NCBI GenBank assembly: GCA_030584025.1
Contig: CP129487.1
Span: 2,108,001-2,172,000, forward strand
Origin: Cyclobacteriaceae bacterium
GTDB lineage: Bacteria > Bacteroidota > Bacteroidia > Cytophagales > Cyclobacteriaceae
Direction: 5' to 3'
Length of the DNA: 64,000 nucleotides
In this document: positions 63,179 to 64,000 of the stretch, in pieces
How the letters are laid out: each line of letters begins with the position of its first letter
Position numbering within the stretch: position 1 is the first letter of the stretch
Notes under the pieces: model-generated
What the model saw: only the letters and a program-made list of their open reading frames with translations
Told to the model about the DNA's origin: nothing
The model's database searches: none
Program-made: the position numbers and the translations under genes

Positions 63179-64000
63179 TCACTTCTGCTTCGATACTACC
63201 CCACCCTTTTTGCTATCGACCTTAATGGTATAATTTTTACCTCCGCTCACAATCCACCGAACGGTAACTGAACCCATGCCGGGAATATTACTTACCTCCA
63301 GTGTTGACGGATTATTCTTTTGTTCACGCGCAATATTCAGGTCGCGGTTTTCAACTACCATGCCGGCAATAACCTTCGGCCCCTGAATGCTGATGTAATC
63401 AGGCCGTTCAATCTTGTAGCGCAGGTCAAGGCTTGAGTGTGTAGGTATCATGCGTTTATTCGTAACCACAACGGTAATCTCCGTTAACCCTCCACCCAGA
63501 TTTTTCTCCGTCATTTCTTCCACTACCAGTTTGGGCATGTGGTACGCGTGGTAAATGCAGAACGCCATATTCCGATGGGCATCACTCTCCAATAAAAAGC
63601 CCGGATCTGCACGGGTGAAATTCTTCTTCACACCGCCAATTTCAATTTTCCCAAATTGTGGATGGTCATACTCCTGCCAAGTAACAATTGCATCTCCAAA
63701 CAAGAGTGACTGATCAAATGCATAAGCATCTTCCTGACCGGAGCCCTGACGATTGAAGTACATGTACGAGGTGAATAGTTCATTTGAAAATGTAAAAATT
63801 CCTCTGCCGCTGTTAAACCAATCGAGTTCACCACCCCAAGCCGTGTACAAATCTTTATGCACAATCAGGTAACGATAGCCGGGTATCAATAACTCCCCTT
63901 TCTTTCCGATGGCATCGTAAATACGAACATCATCAGCATTGTATGAACCAGCATCCTCTTCGGCACCGGGCCCGCGAAGCAACATGCCGCCTGAGTTATG
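63179..64000 (-). CDS. M14-type zinc carboxypeptidase-like protein, C-terminal part (cut by window edge)
   Basis: The frame is open from the stop at 63179 to the right window edge, 273 codons, with no start in view that is convincing. The first visible residues are HNSGGMLLRGPGAEED, and later YDAIGKKGELLIPGYRY, GGELDWFNSGRGIFTFSNEL and SYMYFNRQG. From memory of Bacteroidota M14-family metallopeptidases, this order fits the C-terminal portion of the catalytic domain plus a beta domain at the end (IPTHSSLDLRYKIERP, TVRWIVSGGKNYTIKV). The catalytic zinc motif is outside the window, so activity cannot be judged. Confidence in the family is moderate. Confidence 0.65.
   Translation of the reverse strand, partial: HNSGGMLLRGPGAEEDAGSYNADDVRIYDAIGKKGELLIPGYRYLIVHKDLYTAWGGELDWFNSGRGIFTFSNELFTSYMYFNRQGSGQEDAYAFDQSLLFGDAIVTWQEYDHPQFGKIEIGGVKKNFTRADPGFLLESDAHRNMAFCIYHAYHMPKLVVEEMTEKNLGGGLTEITVVVTNKRMIPTHSSLDLRYKIERPDYISIQGPKVIAGMVVENRDLNIAREQKNNPSTLEVSNIPGMGSVTVRWIVSGGKNYTIKVDSKKGGVVSKQK

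Overview
The window looks like a chromosomal segment of a Bacteroidota bacterium of the Cytophagales type. Evidence read from the sequence: two SusC/SusD outer-membrane pairs, a C-terminal type IX secretion (T9SS) sorting domain on an amylase, SprB-like repeats, DUF5777/DUF5686-type outer-membrane proteins, and promoters of the Bacteroidetes form (TTG, 19 bases, TAnnTTTG). No insertion sequence, phage gene, CRISPR array, tRNA or rRNA was seen. The window cuts one gene at each end.

Region 1 (1-36644) is a large polysaccharide-utilisation region. On the minus strand, read right to left, beta-phosphoglucomutase and a GH65 phosphorylase (16521-17162, 14236-16515) are followed by a SusC/SusD pair (11091-14033, 9550-11070), three ~1100-residue VCBS/FG-GAP plus ASPIC/UnbV proteins and one small lipoprotein (1-9480). 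A LacI-type regulator (17370-18413) faces them. Next come a GH-A clan glycosidase (18416-20998), a GH53 endo-galactanase lipoprotein (21066-22145), and a starch-type SusC-SusD-SusE-GH13 operon (22220-31196, minus). Divergent from that operon is a plus-strand operon of GH31 alpha-glucosidase, an SLC45/GPH-type sugar importer and a CBM48-esterase (31495-36644). Three copies of a LacI-type palindrome, core (G/C)CAAACG(A/T)TT(G/C)C, lie before lacI/pgmB and before both susC genes, so the parts probably form one regulon. The inferred flow is: surface binding and cleavage of alpha-glucan, TonB-dependent import of malto-oligosaccharides, periplasmic glucosidase, inner-membrane import of maltose, then GH65 phosphorolysis and beta-PGM to glucose 6-phosphate.

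Region 2 (36687-46842) is mixed: a TPR lipoprotein, MsrA, a bidirectional terminator, a HAMP-GAF-PAS membrane sensor without a visible output domain, a class II glutamine amidotransferase, L-2-hydroxyglutarate oxidase, an outer-membrane-like protein, RidA, a MoeB/ThiF-rhodanese fusion and a sodium:solute symporter.

Region 3 (46872-51145) is one minus-strand operon: ECF sigma factor, an anti-sigma-like protein that also carries a C-terminal beta-barrel, an SprB-repeat lipoprotein with a CxxxxCH haem-like motif, YceI and a DUF5777 barrel.

Region 4 (51146-51563) has no protein gene but holds the most striking find: two tandem, minus-strand small-RNA candidates. Each has a Bacteroidetes promoter with exactly the same geometry, a shared 20-base 5' box and a different Rho-independent terminator.

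Region 5 (51564-64000) is core biology: rplT, rpmI, infC (no ATG/GTG/TTG/CTG start available; probably AUU or AUC) and thrS, a DUF5686 outer-membrane protein, then an etfB-etfA-BFN-nupC-trmH-sanA operon, a small TPR protein and the C-terminal part of an M14-type carboxypeptidase.
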